From positions 1 through 64,000 of the forward strand of contig JBHENC010000017.1 in NCBI GenBank assembly GCA_046262295.1: a stretch of 64,000 nucleotides of DNA. Direction: 5' to 3'. Positions 14,757-24,162 of this stretch are shown piece by piece. Below the pieces are notes generated by a model. The model was not told where the DNA came from. It ran no database searches and saw nothing but the letters and a program-made list of their open reading frames with translations. Position 1 is the stretch's first letter. Each line of letters starts with the position of its first letter. The position numbers were made by a program, and so were the translations under genes. The DNA comes from JBHENC01 sp046262295. Its GTDB lineage: Bacteria > Acidobacteriota > Blastocatellia > Pyrinomonadales > Pyrinomonadaceae.

Positions 14757-17072
14757 TTACGAACGCTTTTTCTTCTTCTCGTTGATGGCGCGCAGGATTC
14801 TTTCGGGCGAGAGCGGCAGCTCGTTGATGCGGACGCCGACGGCATCGTAGATCGCGTTGGCGATTGCCGGGATGGTGGCGGCGAGACTGCCTTCGCCAGC
14901 TTCCTTTGCGCCAAACGGCCCTTCCGGGTCAATCGTCTCGACGATGATCGTTTCTATCGGCGGCGATTCCAGTGATGTCGCGGATTTGTATTCGAGCATA
15001 CTCGGGTTCATCGTCAAGCCTTTGTGAAAGACCTGCTCTTCGGCGACGGCCTGCCCTAATCCCATCCAGACGGAGCCTTCGATCTGGCCTTCGACGGTCA
15101 AAGGATTAAGGGCGCGCCCGCAATCGTGCGCCGCCCAGATTTTATCAACGGTGAAGCGGCCTGTTTCCGCGTCAACGGTGACTTCCGCGACCTGCGCCGC
15201 GTAAGAGTAAGCGACGCCGGGGCCGACGCCTGCGCCGCGAAAGCTTCCGCCCTGCGATTCGGCGGGCGGCGTGTACGTGCCTTTCGCAATGAGTGTGCCG
15301 CCCTGTTCGATGCAGGCGAGCAGTGCTTCTTGATAACTGATCGAACGCTCCGGCTGATCCTTCGGGAAAATTCTTTCTTCGCGTGCGATGAGATGTTCGG
15401 GCGATTCACCGAGAAGTTCGGCGGCAGCGCGAAAGAGTTGCTGCTTAATGTCGCGCGCCGCTTCTTTGGCCGCGTTGCCCGCCATGAAGGTGACGCGCGA
15501 GGAATATGAGCCAAGGTCAACGGGCGTGAGCGCAGAGTCGGCGGCGATGATGCGTATGCGCGATAAACAGACGCCCATCTCTTCGGCGACAATCTGCGCG
15601 TGAATGGTTTCCGTGCCCTGACCGATTTCCGCCGCGCCCGTGTAAACGGTCACGCCGCCATCGTAATCAATCTTGATCGAGACGGTCGAGTGCGGCAGCT
15701 TGGAACGAATAATCGAATTGGCCGCGCCCGACACGTAATGCGAGCCGCCCATCCCGACGCCCTTGCCGTACGGCATCCGCCCGCGTTTGTTTTTCCAATC
15801 GGACGCTTCCATCACCTTCTCTATGCACGTGTCGTAGCCGTAACTTGTCACACGCAGATCATTCACAGTAATCGTGTTCGGCTTCAACTTGTTTCGCAAA
15901 CGAAGCTCGCCCGCGTCCATGCCGATTTCGGCGGCCAACATATCTATCTGCGACTCGAAGCCGAAGCGCACCCCGACCGTCCCGTGTCCGCGCATGGGGC
16001 CGCACGCGGGCTTGTTGGTCAACACGCGATAACCGTCGAATTTTATATTTTGAATATCGTAGAGCGCGGCGATGAGCGCGCCGGAATAAAGAATCGTGAC
16101 GACGCCGTAAGAGCAGTACGCGCCGCCGTCCTGTATGACTTTCGCTTCGACGGCGGTGATGCGCCCGTCTTTGGCGACGCCGGTTTTTAGCTCTATGTAT
16201 TGTTCGGGACGCCCGCGATGCGCATAGAAAACTTCTTCGCGCGTGAAGGTGAATTTAACGGGGCGCGCGGTCATCTTTGCGAAAAGACACGCGGCGACTT
16301 CGTGCGCGAAGGTTTCACTTTTGCCGCCGAAGCCACCGCCGACAAACGGCTTGATGACGCGAACCGCGCTCATCTCCATCTCTAAAACTTTGGCGAGGGT
16401 GCGATGAACGTAGTGCGGCGTCTGCGTTGAAGTCCATAAGGTTACGCGGCCTTCGTGTTCCCACTGCGCGACGCAGGCGTGCGGCTCCATCGGCGCGTGC
16501 GTCACGCGCGGATTATAGTAGCGATCAAAGCGCACCGCGCCGCCCGATTCGATCGCTTCCTTAAACCCACTTTCGACATCGCCGAAATGATGGTGATACT
16601 GTTTTTCAATATTCGATTTCCTGTCCGCATGAATCCACAAATCGGGATCAGTACACGCCATCGCCTCTTCGTAATTCGTGTAGGCGGGCAGGATTTCGTA
16701 TTCGACTTCGATAAGATCGAGTGCCTCTTCCGCGATCTGTTCGGAGGTGGCGCAGACAGCTGCGACTTCATCGCCGATGTAGCGCGCCTTGTCCGTGCAA
16801 AAGGCCGCTTCGTCATGGCCGATGGGCAGAATGCCGTATTTCACGGGCGCATCTTTGCCCGTCACGACGCCCATCACGCCGGGCAACGCTTCGGCCTTTC
16901 GTGTGTCAATCGAAATGATGCGCGCGTGCGCGTAGGGCGAGCGCAGGATTTTGCCGTAAAGCATATTGGGAAGGCGCAGATCGTCGGCATAAACGGCTGC
17001 CCCCGTCACCTTCGGCGCGCCATCCGTCATCGGCACGCGCTGGCCTATCGAAGTAAATTCACGTTGGCTCAT
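14757..17072 (-). CDS. Molybdenum hydroxylase large (Mo-pterin) subunit, 4-hydroxybenzoyl-CoA reductase alpha-like
   Basis: A 771-residue catalytic subunit that carries the molybdopterin cofactor. Typical landmarks are GAAVYADDLRLPNMLYGKIL near 25-45, the FVGGGFGGKSE loop near 245, GPMRGHGTVGVRFG near 355, the GAAEIGQGTETIHAQ region, and GPFGAKEAGEGS near 715 with the catalytic glutamate. The family hydroxylates or dehydroxylates aromatic or heterocyclic substrates. Together with the [4Fe-4S]-containing flavin subunit (13107) and the 2Fe-2S subunit (17145) it forms an alpha2-beta2-gamma2-type enzyme. The substrate could be an aromatic acyl-CoA, but no CoA ligase gene is in the window. Confidence 0.88.
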   Translation of the reverse strand: MSQREFTSIGQRVPMTDGAPKVTGAAVYADDLRLPNMLYGKILRSPYAHARIISIDTRKAEALPGVMGVVTGKDAPVKYGILPIGHDEAAFCTDKARYIGDEVAAVCATSEQIAEEALDLIEVEYEILPAYTNYEEAMACTDPDLWIHADRKSNIEKQYHHHFGDVESGFKEAIESGGAVRFDRYYNPRVTHAPMEPHACVAQWEHEGRVTLWTSTQTPHYVHRTLAKVLEMEMSAVRVIKPFVGGGFGGKSETFAHEVAACLFAKMTARPVKFTFTREEVFYAHRGRPEQYIELKTGVAKDGRITAVEAKVIQDGGAYCSYGVVTILYSGALIAALYDIQNIKFDGYRVLTNKPACGPMRGHGTVGVRFGFESQIDMLAAEIGMDAGELRLRNKLKPNTITVNDLRVTSYGYDTCIEKVMEASDWKNKRGRMPYGKGVGMGGSHYVSGAANSIIRSKLPHSTVSIKIDYDGGVTVYTGAAEIGQGTETIHAQIVAEEMGVCLSRIRIIAADSALTPVDLGSYSSRVTFMAGNAAKEAARDIKQQLFRAAAELLGESPEHLIAREERIFPKDQPERSISYQEALLACIEQGGTLIAKGTYTPPAESQGGSFRGAGVGPGVAYSYAAQVAEVTVDAETGRFTVDKIWAAHDCGRALNPLTVEGQIEGSVWMGLGQAVAEEQVFHKGLTMNPSMLEYKSATSLESPPIETIIVETIDPEGPFGAKEAGEGSLAATIPAIANAIYDAVGVRINELPLSPERILRAINEKKKKRS

Positions 17073-17144
17073 ATAAGTTGCACTGAAAAACAGTTGTGGT
17101 GCGAGAAATAGTTTCGGTCAAGTTGTTTTTACGCAAGACAGTTC

Positions 17145-17657
17145 TTAATGCGCGCCGGTTAGCTGCTCCGCTTTATCTTCTTTCGTAAATTCTTCAAAGG
17201 TTGCGGCATGGCGAACGGCGGTGACGATCTTGGTGTAGCCTGTGCAGCGGCAGAGATTGTTGGAGAGGGCGTCGCGGATTTCTGCTTCGGACGGATCAGG
17301 GTTGCGTTGCAGCAGGGCGTAGGAGCTAAGGATCATGCCGGGCGTGCAGAAGCCGCATTGCATTCCGCCTTCGTGCCAGAAAGCCTCCTGCACGCGGTCA
17401 AGGCGTCCGGCCTGCGTCAGTCCTTCGATGGTCACGACTTCATGATGATCGCAACTCGCGGCGAGCAGCATACAGGAGAGGACGGGCGCGCCTTCCATCA
17501 GCACCGTACACGCGCCGCAATCGCCGTCGTCACAGCCCTGCTTGGTGCCCGTCAGATTCAACTCTTCGCGCAGCACACCCAGCAGCGTTTGATTCGGAGC
17601 GACGGCGAGCGAGCGTTCTTCACCGTTGACGCGCAGTGTCAGTAATTCTTTCTTCAT
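17145..17657 (-). CDS. Molybdenum hydroxylase small [2Fe-2S] subunit
   Basis: A 170-residue ferredoxin subunit from the ATG at 17655-17657. The plant-type [2Fe-2S] site is Cys42, 47, 50 and 62 (QGCDDGDCGACTVLM), and the second, helical [2Fe-2S] site is Cys101, 104, 136 and 138 (QCGFCTPGM and NNLCRCTGY). It passes electrons between the Mo site and the flavin subunit. It is the first gene of the hydroxylase cluster, 72 bases before the large subunit and 77 bases after panC on the same strand. The frame extends 25 codons further upstream, but those residues are not part of the family. Confidence 0.92.
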   Translation of the reverse strand: MKKELLTLRVNGEERSLAVAPNQTLLGVLREELNLTGTKQGCDDGDCGACTVLMEGAPVLSCMLLAASCDHHEVVTIEGLTQAGRLDRVQEAFWHEGGMQCGFCTPGMILSSYALLQRNPDPSEAEIRDALSNNLCRCTGYTKIVTAVRHAATFEEFTKEDKAEQLTGAH

Positions 17658-17734
17658 TGAGTAAATCTCTCGCTTTATCGCGTTTCGATATTTCGACCTT
17701 GACGCGATGTTCCGGTTGCGCGCTCTATGCAAGA

Positions 17735-18619
17735 CTAAACTTCACTGGGAGATTGCGTTTTATGGCGCGCTTGATTAAGCACGATGTTATCAATCAGCCT
17801 TGTTTTGCCGAAGCGCGCAGCGACTGCGACGAGCACTATGCGGTCGTCCAACTTATCCAGTTTCTCAAGCGTCTCGGCGTCCGTCACGCTGACGTATTCA
17901 AGCCGCGCGCGTGGCTCGGCTTCGATGGTGGCGCGGACGGCTTCCACAAGATGCGAGGCCGTGCGCTCGCCGCGCGCGTAGGCTTCGGCGGCGCGTGAAA
18001 GAGCGCGATGAATAATCGTCGCCGCCGTGTGCTCCGCTTCGTCCAGATAAACATTGCGCGATGACAACGCGAGGCCGGACTTTTCGCGCACCGTCGGCAG
18101 CACGACGATTTCGGTGTCGAACGCCAGATCGCGCACAAGGCGTTTGATGATGATCGTTTGCTGCGCGTCCTTTTGTCCGAAGAAAGCAAAATCAGGGCGC
18201 ACCGTGTTGAGCAAAATAGCCACGACGGTGGCGACGCCGCGAAAATGGCCGGGACGCGCCGCACCTTCAAGCTGTTCCGAAAGCCCTTCGACATTCACGT
18301 AAGTCGCAAAGTTCTTCGCATAAATCTCTCCGGGCGAAGGCGCGAAAATATAATCCACATTATAGTCCGTCAGCACCGCCGTATCTTTCGTCAGATCGCG
18401 CGGGTATTTGGCAAAATCTTCGTTGGGGCCGAACTGCGTCGGATTGACGAAGACGGAGACGACGACGACATCGCACATACGCCGTGCTTCGCGCACGAGG
18501 CTTAGGTGTCCGTCATGCAGCGCGCCCATCGTCGGCACAAGACCAATGGTTTTATCTTCTTCGCGCCGTATCTTGCGCGCGACGCTCGCCATTCGTTGAC
18601 GGCGGTTGATGATTTCCAT
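17735..18619 (-). CDS. panC: Pantothenate synthetase
   Basis: A 294-residue enzyme that joins pantoate and beta-alanine with ATP to form pantothenate, the coenzyme A precursor. The HIGH-like nucleotide-binding motif is in GLVPTMGALHDGHLSLVREA at about residues 27-46, followed by VVSVFVNPTQFGPNEDFAKY, GQKDAQQTIIIKRLVRDL and the KMSKS-like LSSRNVYL near 185. It is 20 bases downstream of panB, so the two are cotranscribed. Confidence 0.96.
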   Translation of the reverse strand: MEIINRRQRMASVARKIRREEDKTIGLVPTMGALHDGHLSLVREARRMCDVVVVSVFVNPTQFGPNEDFAKYPRDLTKDTAVLTDYNVDYIFAPSPGEIYAKNFATYVNVEGLSEQLEGAARPGHFRGVATVVAILLNTVRPDFAFFGQKDAQQTIIIKRLVRDLAFDTEIVVLPTVREKSGLALSSRNVYLDEAEHTAATIIHRALSRAAEAYARGERTASHLVEAVRATIEAEPRARLEYVSVTDAETLEKLDKLDDRIVLVAVAARFGKTRLIDNIVLNQARHKTQSPSEV

Positions 18620-18639
18620 AAAAGGTTATTGAGGAAGCT

Positions 18640-19533
18640 TCAGAGCGTCTCGACGTTCGGATCACCTGACGGTGCGTTGATATGCAATTCTTCCGCCGCT
18701 TCTGCGGGCAGCGAGTAGGATTCTGCGGCTGATGGATACGCGCCCGTGCGCACATCTTCGGCAAAACGGCTGATGGCATCCGTCATCGTCTCGCGCAAGT
18801 TAGCATACTGCCGCACGAAGCGCGCCAGCTTGCCGAAAGAAAGACCGACGAGATCATGTGTGACAAGCACCTGTATGTCGCAATCGGGGCCTGCGCCGAT
18901 GCCTACGGTTGGAATGCGTACGCTCTCCGTAATTATCTTCGCAATCTCGTGCGGCACGACTTCGAGGACGATGCTGAACGCGCCCGCTTCCTCAAGCGCG
19001 TGTGCATCTTCGATGAGTGCGCGCGCCGCCTCCGCCGTTTTTCCTTGCACGCGATAGCCGCCGAGCTTGTTGACCGACTGCGGCGTCAATCCTATGTGAC
19101 CCATCACCGGAATCTCTTCGTCAACGAGCCGCTTCACCAGCTCGGCGCGCGCGCGTCCGCCTTCAAGCTTGACGGCCTCCGCCGCGCCCTCTTTGATTAA
19201 ACGCAGGGCGGCGCGCACGGCATCGTCCGCGCCCGTGTGGTATGAGCCGTAAGGCATATCGGCGACGAGCAAGGCACGCTGAACGCCGCGACGAACGGCG
19301 CGCGTGTGCCGTATCATGTCGTCGAGCGTGACGGGCACGGTGTTGCCGTAGCCGAGCACGACGTTGCCGACCGAGTCGCCGACGAGCACTACGTCCACGC
19401 CCGCTTCATCAACAATGCGAGCCGTCGGGTAATCGTAAGCCGTCAGGCACACAAGACGCTCGCCGCGCTCTTTGCTGGCGCGCAAACTCGGAGCCGTCAC
19501 TTTTTCAGGACGCTGCGGTTTCAGATAAGCCAT
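18640..19533 (-). CDS. panB: 3-methyl-2-oxobutanoate hydroxymethyltransferase
   Basis: A 297-residue enzyme that transfers a hydroxymethyl group from methylenetetrahydrofolate to 2-oxoisovalerate, making ketopantoate. Motifs: LTAYDYPTARIVDEAGVD and LVGDSVGNVVLGYGNTVPVT (substrate and Mg binding), KLEGG, HIGLTPQSVNKLGGYRVQG, and TVGIGAGPDCDIQVLVTHD. It is the first gene of panB-panC. The C-terminal about 25 residues (AEELHINAPS) are an unremarkable extension. Confidence 0.96.
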   Translation of the reverse strand: MAYLKPQRPEKVTAPSLRASKERGERLVCLTAYDYPTARIVDEAGVDVVLVGDSVGNVVLGYGNTVPVTLDDMIRHTRAVRRGVQRALLVADMPYGSYHTGADDAVRAALRLIKEGAAEAVKLEGGRARAELVKRLVDEEIPVMGHIGLTPQSVNKLGGYRVQGKTAEAARALIEDAHALEEAGAFSIVLEVVPHEIAKIITESVRIPTVGIGAGPDCDIQVLVTHDLVGLSFGKLARFVRQYANLRETMTDAISRFAEDVRTGAYPSAAESYSLPAEAAEELHINAPSGDPNVETL

Positions 19534-19677
19534 CGAAATTTTCTCCCACCCGTCAACGAGGCAAGTTTAAGCCTTGATTATAGGCGCACGCAGTCTACGC
19601 CCGCAACCGTAATAAGCGCAACAATGAAGAGAGACCAACCTGATCTTCGTCTCTTTGATTCCCGATGTATGGTCTTT

Positions 19678-20199
19678 TCAAGACTGCCAGTGTGCAACGG
19701 CGGAATGATCCGAAGTCGTGGCAATCAGTTCTCCGATAGTTTTGTGAAGCGTCGGATGAATAAGGCGCGGCGCAAGTTCGGCGAGCGGTGTGAGTGCGAA
19801 ACGGCGCAGGTGCAGGCGCGGGTGCGGCAGTTGTAGAAAATCCGTGTCGCTTCGCGTGTCGCCATAGAGCAGCAGATCAAGATCAATAATGCGTGCGCCG
19901 CCGCGAACGCTCAACGCATCGCGGCGTCGTCCTAAAGCATATTCGATGCGTAAAAGTCTGGCGAGTAATTGTTCGGGGAGCGGCAACGCGACGGGCGAAA
20001 GCTCTGCCACCATGTTGAGAAACATCGGTTGATCCACGACGTCAACCGGCGCGGTTTCGTAGATGGATGAAAGCCGTGCGACGGAGAGTCCGGCGTCCGT
20101 CATCCCGCGCACAGCGGAAAGCAGATTCCTCGCGCGGTCTCCCATGTTGGAGCCGATCCCGACAAACACGCGCCTTCCGGTTGATGAATTATCCGCCAT
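19678..20199 (-). CDS. folK: 2-amino-4-hydroxy-6-hydroxymethyldihydropteridine pyrophosphokinase
   Basis: A 173-residue HPPK enzyme of folate synthesis. Motifs are VFVGIGSNMGDRARNLLSAV near residue 10, SSIYETAPVDVVDQPMFLN, ALGRRRDALSVRGGARIIDL with the metal-binding aspartates of DLDLLLYGD, and LPHPRLHLRRFALTPLAEL. Starts at 20199 or 20220 are both open; the later one has a GGAG about 15 bases upstream. It lies 144 bases ahead of panB on the same strand, linking folate and pantothenate synthesis, since PanB uses a folate cofactor. Confidence 0.93.
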   Translation of the reverse strand: MADNSSTGRRVFVGIGSNMGDRARNLLSAVRGMTDAGLSVARLSSIYETAPVDVVDQPMFLNMVAELSPVALPLPEQLLARLLRIEYALGRRRDALSVRGGARIIDLDLLLYGDTRSDTDFLQLPHPRLHLRRFALTPLAELAPRLIHPTLHKTIGELIATTSDHSAVAHWQS

Positions 20200-20473
20200 A
20201 ATGTGGTTCTCTATCTCCATACCGATTCAATATTAGCGTGCGACGTCTCATGCTTCAACGCTTTCACGTCGCGCCGTTCCTCCAGATTATACACGGCGCG
20301 CGAAGCCTCTTTTCGTGTGCTATACTGTTCGAGTTTCGCGCGTGGAAACGCTTCGTTGAATCGAGCGCGAACAATAATTCCATTCCAGCGATGGGCAACG
20401 CGCGTTTTTCTTGCGGAACATACGACGTTGCGACATCCGGGCGGGAGAGCGCAATCGCCCCGTCCTGACACAA

Positions 20474-21802
20474 ATGGCGCGCAGAAAATTTCGCAATAAC
20501 CAGCGGCATGAATCCTTCACGGAACGCTCTTTTCAGGAGTACGTTCTTTCCGCACCCGCCCAACAAACTTCGCGCGACGAGCTGATGCGACTTGTGCGCG
20601 GCGGCGAAGACACCTTTCTCGAACTCAAAGTCAAACTTTCCAACACGGAAAAGATCGCGCAGGAGATTGTCGCGCTCGCTAACACGGGCGGCGGCGTGAT
20701 GGTCTTCGGCGTCAACGATCAACTGCGCGTCGAAGGCCTCGAAGATTCCGATGATGTGCAGGACGAAATCGTGCGCATCTGCCGCGATGAGATCGTGCCG
20801 AGCCTTGTGCCCTTCATTGATCGCATCGCCTTCGACAACGGACGCCGCATCGTCGCGCTCGATATAGACGGCAAGCGTCGCCCGTATCGCACACGCGACG
20901 GGCGATTCTACATACGCACCGGCGCGGAGAAACGCGAGGCGACGCGCGAAGAACTATCTGCGTTGCTGGACGAAGCGCGCCCGCTCAAGTATGAAAATGT
21001 GCCCGTTCCCGGCGCGACGCTCGCCGATATTGATGAAGCGCATCTGTGGAGTTTCGCGCGTGCCTTCGAGGGTGACGCGCTCGAAGAAAGAAGCGCCGTC
21101 AATTATCCGACGGGCGAATTGCTCGAACGCGATCTGCTGCTGGCGATAAGCGGTGAGGCGGGCGGCGCAGTTATCCCGACCATCGCCGGAGTGCTTTTGT
21201 TCGGGCGCGACGAGCGCGTGGCGGAGCTTCTGCCGCGCTCATGCGTCGTCGCCACGAGATTTGCCGGTGACACCGCGCAATCGCCCGTGATAGAGCGCGT
21301 GCAACTTTCCGGCAATCTCTTCACGCTCTACGAATCCGCGTTGCGTTTCCTGACACGCTATTGCGATTTGTGGGAAGGGCGCCCGCGCAGTTTTCCGGGA
21401 CACGATGTTGATAACGGGGAATCGGCAGCAGGCATCACCGCGCGTGCTAATTACAGTAGCCTCGCGGTTAAGGAATCACTCGCTAATGCGCTGGTGCATC
21501 GTGATCTGGCGTTGCGCGATCAATTAACGCGGCTGCACGTCTTCGATCACTCTTTAGAGTTTGTTAATCCGCGCCGGACAAACGGTTTTGCGCCCGCCGC
21601 TTTAAGAGCGATTCGCTACGGCGTGCCGCAGAGTCTTAATCCGCAATTGAAAGCGATTTTCAGCAGCGCGGCTTACGGCCTGCCGGATGTCGCACACAAT
21701 GGCTTACCATTGCTGCTACGCGAGGCACGCCTGTTCTCCGGCAAACGTGCGGAACTTCGCTGCTTCAACGACGAGTTCCGCCTGCGACTGCACGGCCTCT
21801 AA
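20474..21802 (+). CDS. AlbA_2 / Schlafen-like putative DNA-binding and ATPase-fold protein
   Basis: A 442-residue protein from the ATG at 20474 (MARRKFRNN). Residues about 40-160 show the AlbA_2 (formerly AAA_4) pattern: EDTFLELKVKLSNTEKIAQE, IVALANTGGGVMVFGVND, and GRFYIRTGAEKREATREE. The C-terminal half ends in the HATPase_c_4-like KESLANALVHRDL segment and VFDHSLEFVNPRR. Proteins of this layout are often annotated as transcriptional regulators or ATP-binding proteins; no specific role is known. The 250-base gap to the divergent folK holds its likely promoter. Confidence 0.8.
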   Translation: MARRKFRNNQRHESFTERSFQEYVLSAPAQQTSRDELMRLVRGGEDTFLELKVKLSNTEKIAQEIVALANTGGGVMVFGVNDQLRVEGLEDSDDVQDEIVRICRDEIVPSLVPFIDRIAFDNGRRIVALDIDGKRRPYRTRDGRFYIRTGAEKREATREELSALLDEARPLKYENVPVPGATLADIDEAHLWSFARAFEGDALEERSAVNYPTGELLERDLLLAISGEAGGAVIPTIAGVLLFGRDERVAELLPRSCVVATRFAGDTAQSPVIERVQLSGNLFTLYESALRFLTRYCDLWEGRPRSFPGHDVDNGESAAGITARANYSSLAVKESLANALVHRDLALRDQLTRLHVFDHSLEFVNPRRTNGFAPAALRAIRYGVPQSLNPQLKAIFSSAAYGLPDVAHNGLPLLLREARLFSGKRAELRCFNDEFRLRLHGL

Positions 21803-21899
21803 AAGTCAAAAGTCCAGAGTCTTGAGTTCAAAGTCGGAAGCTGGCTACTTCCGGCTCTCGACTCGTGACTCCAGACTCTGGACTTCAGACTTTTGACTT
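21803..21899. repeat. Imperfect inverted repeat between convergent genes
   Basis: AAGTCAAAAGTCCAGAGTC at 21803-21821 pairs with GACTCTGGACTT...TTTTGACTT at 21874-21899, with a seven-base insertion in the right arm. The centre also has short inverted copies (GGAAGCTGGCTACTTCC). The element lies at once after a stop codon and before the 3' end of the next gene, so it may terminate both transcripts. Its words (GACTCTGGACTTC, TTTTGACTTT) resemble low-complexity intergenic repeats elsewhere in the window. Confidence 0.65.
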
Positions 21900-21918
21900 T
21901 AGACTCTTGACTGGTAAC

Positions 21919-23151
21919 TTAACTTTTCGGGGCGTTGTAGAAGGGGCGATTCTTGACGGTGAACTCTTTATCGTCAAACTGCCCGTCGCCGTTAACGTCA
22001 ACCTTGACGGTAAGCTTGTGCTGCTTGCCGTCGCGTCGCTCGCCCGGATTAAAGCCCAGACTATATTGGTTGCGCAGCAGCGCGTTGATCGAACCGAGCA
22101 CGCTTGGCAACTCGCCCTCGAAGGTGACGGGGAAATACTCGCCGCCCGTTTCTTTAGCGAAAGTCTTGAGCGCGTTCTGCGCTTGCAAAAAAGTCAACCT
22201 GCCGGGTTGCCCCAGCAATCCGTCAACGGCGGAAAGATCGTCGCCGTATCTTTTGAAGAAAAGATTTCCGGTTCCGATGATGTAAATGGGCACGCCCGCG
22301 TTCTGCGCCACCTTACGCGCTTGGTCGTAATTGATTTTGCTGAAAGTATCAATGCCGGAGCAGACCAGAATCATTGCCGTGCGGCGTCCCTTCAAACTTG
22401 TCAGACCGGCATAGTCTGATTTCTCCGCTTTGGAATCTTCAAGCACGACGGAATCGCCGCGCCCGCCGACGAGCACGAATTTCAGCGCATCGAATAAATT
22501 GGCTTCACGCGAGGCGGGATAATTCCTGAGCAGTAGGTCAATAACCTGACGTATGCGGCGCGGATCGTTTGTGAAATCCGTGAGCGGCGTCGGGCGTATG
22601 TCGTAAGCGACGACGGAAATGTAATCGTCCGGCGGTTTCACGAATTGTGACAAAAAGAGCACCATCGGGCGCAGGATTTCGTAGCGCTGCGGTTCAAATC
22701 TATCGCCCCTGTAAGCTTCGAGCAGCTTGCTGTATTCGAGCAGCATCGTGACCGTAATCGGCGCTTCGGGCGTCGAGAAATTGCTGATGTCACGCCGCTC
22801 GCCGTCTTCAAAAAGCGCGAAATTCTCTTTCTTCAGGCCGGTCACAACCTGTCCGCTCTTTTTGTTGTAGACGACCGCATCCACGTTGACGAGTGCCGAG
22901 CTGATCGAGATGGTTTCGGCGTCCTGCGGCTTGTTGATGACATCGGGCGGCACTTCTTCAGTGCTCTCGCCCTGTTTGCCGTCATTCGCGCGCTTGTTCT
23001 TTTTCTGCTGCGTCGCGGGCGGCTGGCGACGCGATTGCGCGAGCGTTATGGATGCGCCCGGCGGCGTCACTTGCCCGGAGAACAGCAGACCGGAAAGCAA
23101 TAGTGATTGCGACGCGAAGAGTAGGAAACGGCGCGGGCGGGAATTTTTCAT
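21919..23151 (-). CDS. Exported VWA-domain protein (acidobacterial VWFA-related type)
   Basis: A 410-residue protein from the ATG at 23149-23151 (MKNSRPRRFLLFASQSLLLS), with a signal peptide and a basic, low-complexity spacer. It contains ALVNVDAVVYNKKSGQVVTG and LKKENFALFEDGERRDI, the short lead-in typical of the acidobacterial VWFA-related family (TIGR03436), and then a von Willebrand A domain: VTMLLEYSKLLE, DDYISVVAYD and SLKGRRTAMILVCSGIDTF. The MIDAS DxSxS is replaced by EYSKL, so metal binding may be changed. The C-terminus NQYSLGFNPGERRDGK is also typical. An upstream open stretch of 62 codons is not part of the gene. It is a likely periplasmic or surface scaffold. Confidence 0.85.
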   Translation of the reverse strand: MKNSRPRRFLLFASQSLLLSGLLFSGQVTPPGASITLAQSRRQPPATQQKKNKRANDGKQGESTEEVPPDVINKPQDAETISISSALVNVDAVVYNKKSGQVVTGLKKENFALFEDGERRDISNFSTPEAPITVTMLLEYSKLLEAYRGDRFEPQRYEILRPMVLFLSQFVKPPDDYISVVAYDIRPTPLTDFTNDPRRIRQVIDLLLRNYPASREANLFDALKFVLVGGRGDSVVLEDSKAEKSDYAGLTSLKGRRTAMILVCSGIDTFSKINYDQARKVAQNAGVPIYIIGTGNLFFKRYGDDLSAVDGLLGQPGRLTFLQAQNALKTFAKETGGEYFPVTFEGELPSVLGSINALLRNQYSLGFNPGERRDGKQHKLTVKVDVNGDGQFDDKEFTVKNRPFYNAPKS

Positions 23152-23346
23152 GATCGTAATACTCAGGCGAACGAGAACGGGCGAAAGGGAAGGATGCTTT
23201 ATACAACGCTCGCCCATATTAAACGCGCGCGAACGCAACGAGCAAGCAAACACATTTACATTAGCTAATCTCTGATGCTTAGCCGCCTGTTTTCGTTCGC
23301 TTCGCGCAACCGGCCTGAAGCGTTCGTTACGGCACAACGGTCGCTA

Positions 23347-24162
23347 TTAATTGCCCGGCGTCGCTTCCGCTTCGATCACCGTATCATACGTGCCGGAGTT
23401 ATCATTCAAAACTCCTTCATTGACGCCCAGAAAGAGCACGCCCTCGCGCTCTGCCCGGAATTCGCGGCTGCGACCGATGAAGATAAAATCATCGTTGTTG
23501 TCGCCGATCACGGCGATCAGCCCGCCGGTCGGTTCGTTACGCATCAGCTTGTCTTTGTCCGGCAGAGACGGCAGACCGGCGGGCGTCGAATAACGTCCGC
23601 CGCCAATCGAGACGCGCCCCGAAGCGTTGATGCGAATACGCTGCCCGCGCCGCACGACAAGCCCGCTGTTCGTCCAGCCGTTGGTCGTATTGTCGGCGCG
23701 CACGCGCGTATTGATCTGAAAAAAGGTCGGCGACGTTTGCGTTCTCGACGGCTGCGACGAGACTTGATCCGCGCCGGAATTCGTCGCTACGCTATCCGAT
23801 GCGGAAGACCGCTCTCCGCCAGAGCTTGTATCCGCCTGTCGCGGCTGCGTGATCGTCCCCGCGCTTCCGGCGTCCACGCCCGCATTATCATTCGCCGCGT
23901 TTCTGGAATTGCCCGCCGCCGTCGCGTCAAACTCGATGCTGTCAACGTCCTCCATATAAAGCGTGATGCGGCTACGGCGACCGCCGCCGCGCGCGCCCGC
24001 GCCGATCAGCACCGTAAACTGCTGGTCACGGAAGCCCACGACTTCGCCGCGAATCACCGTGCCGTCCTTCAAACGAATCGTGTCGGCCAACGAAACCGCT
24101 CCCAGACTCACCAACAGCAGCACGCACGCCAGCATTGACGCCGCATATTTTTTATAGCTCAT
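23347..24162 (-). CDS. Exported protein with possible LecA-like C-terminal domain
   Basis: A 271-residue protein from ATG 24160-24162, preceded by a clear GAGGAGA ribosome site. A signal peptide covers about 1-25. Residues 27-65 (DTIRLKDGTVIRGEVVGFRD) form a small beta domain typical of exported acidobacterial proteins. A serine/threonine/asparagine-rich spacer follows. The last 115 residues (INTRVRADNTTNGWTNSGL, VRRGQRIRINASGRVSIGGG, GGLIAVIGDNNDDFIFIG) resemble the PA-IL (LecA) galactose-lectin family, with the aspartates and asparagines that bind calcium in such domains. The assignment is by pattern and unproven. Confidence 0.7.
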   Translation of the reverse strand: MSYKKYAASMLACVLLLVSLGAVSLADTIRLKDGTVIRGEVVGFRDQQFTVLIGAGARGGGRRSRITLYMEDVDSIEFDATAAGNSRNAANDNAGVDAGSAGTITQPRQADTSSGGERSSASDSVATNSGADQVSSQPSRTQTSPTFFQINTRVRADNTTNGWTNSGLVVRRGQRIRINASGRVSIGGGRYSTPAGLPSLPDKDKLMRNEPTGGLIAVIGDNNDDFIFIGRSREFRAEREGVLFLGVNEGVLNDNSGTYDTVIEAEATPGN

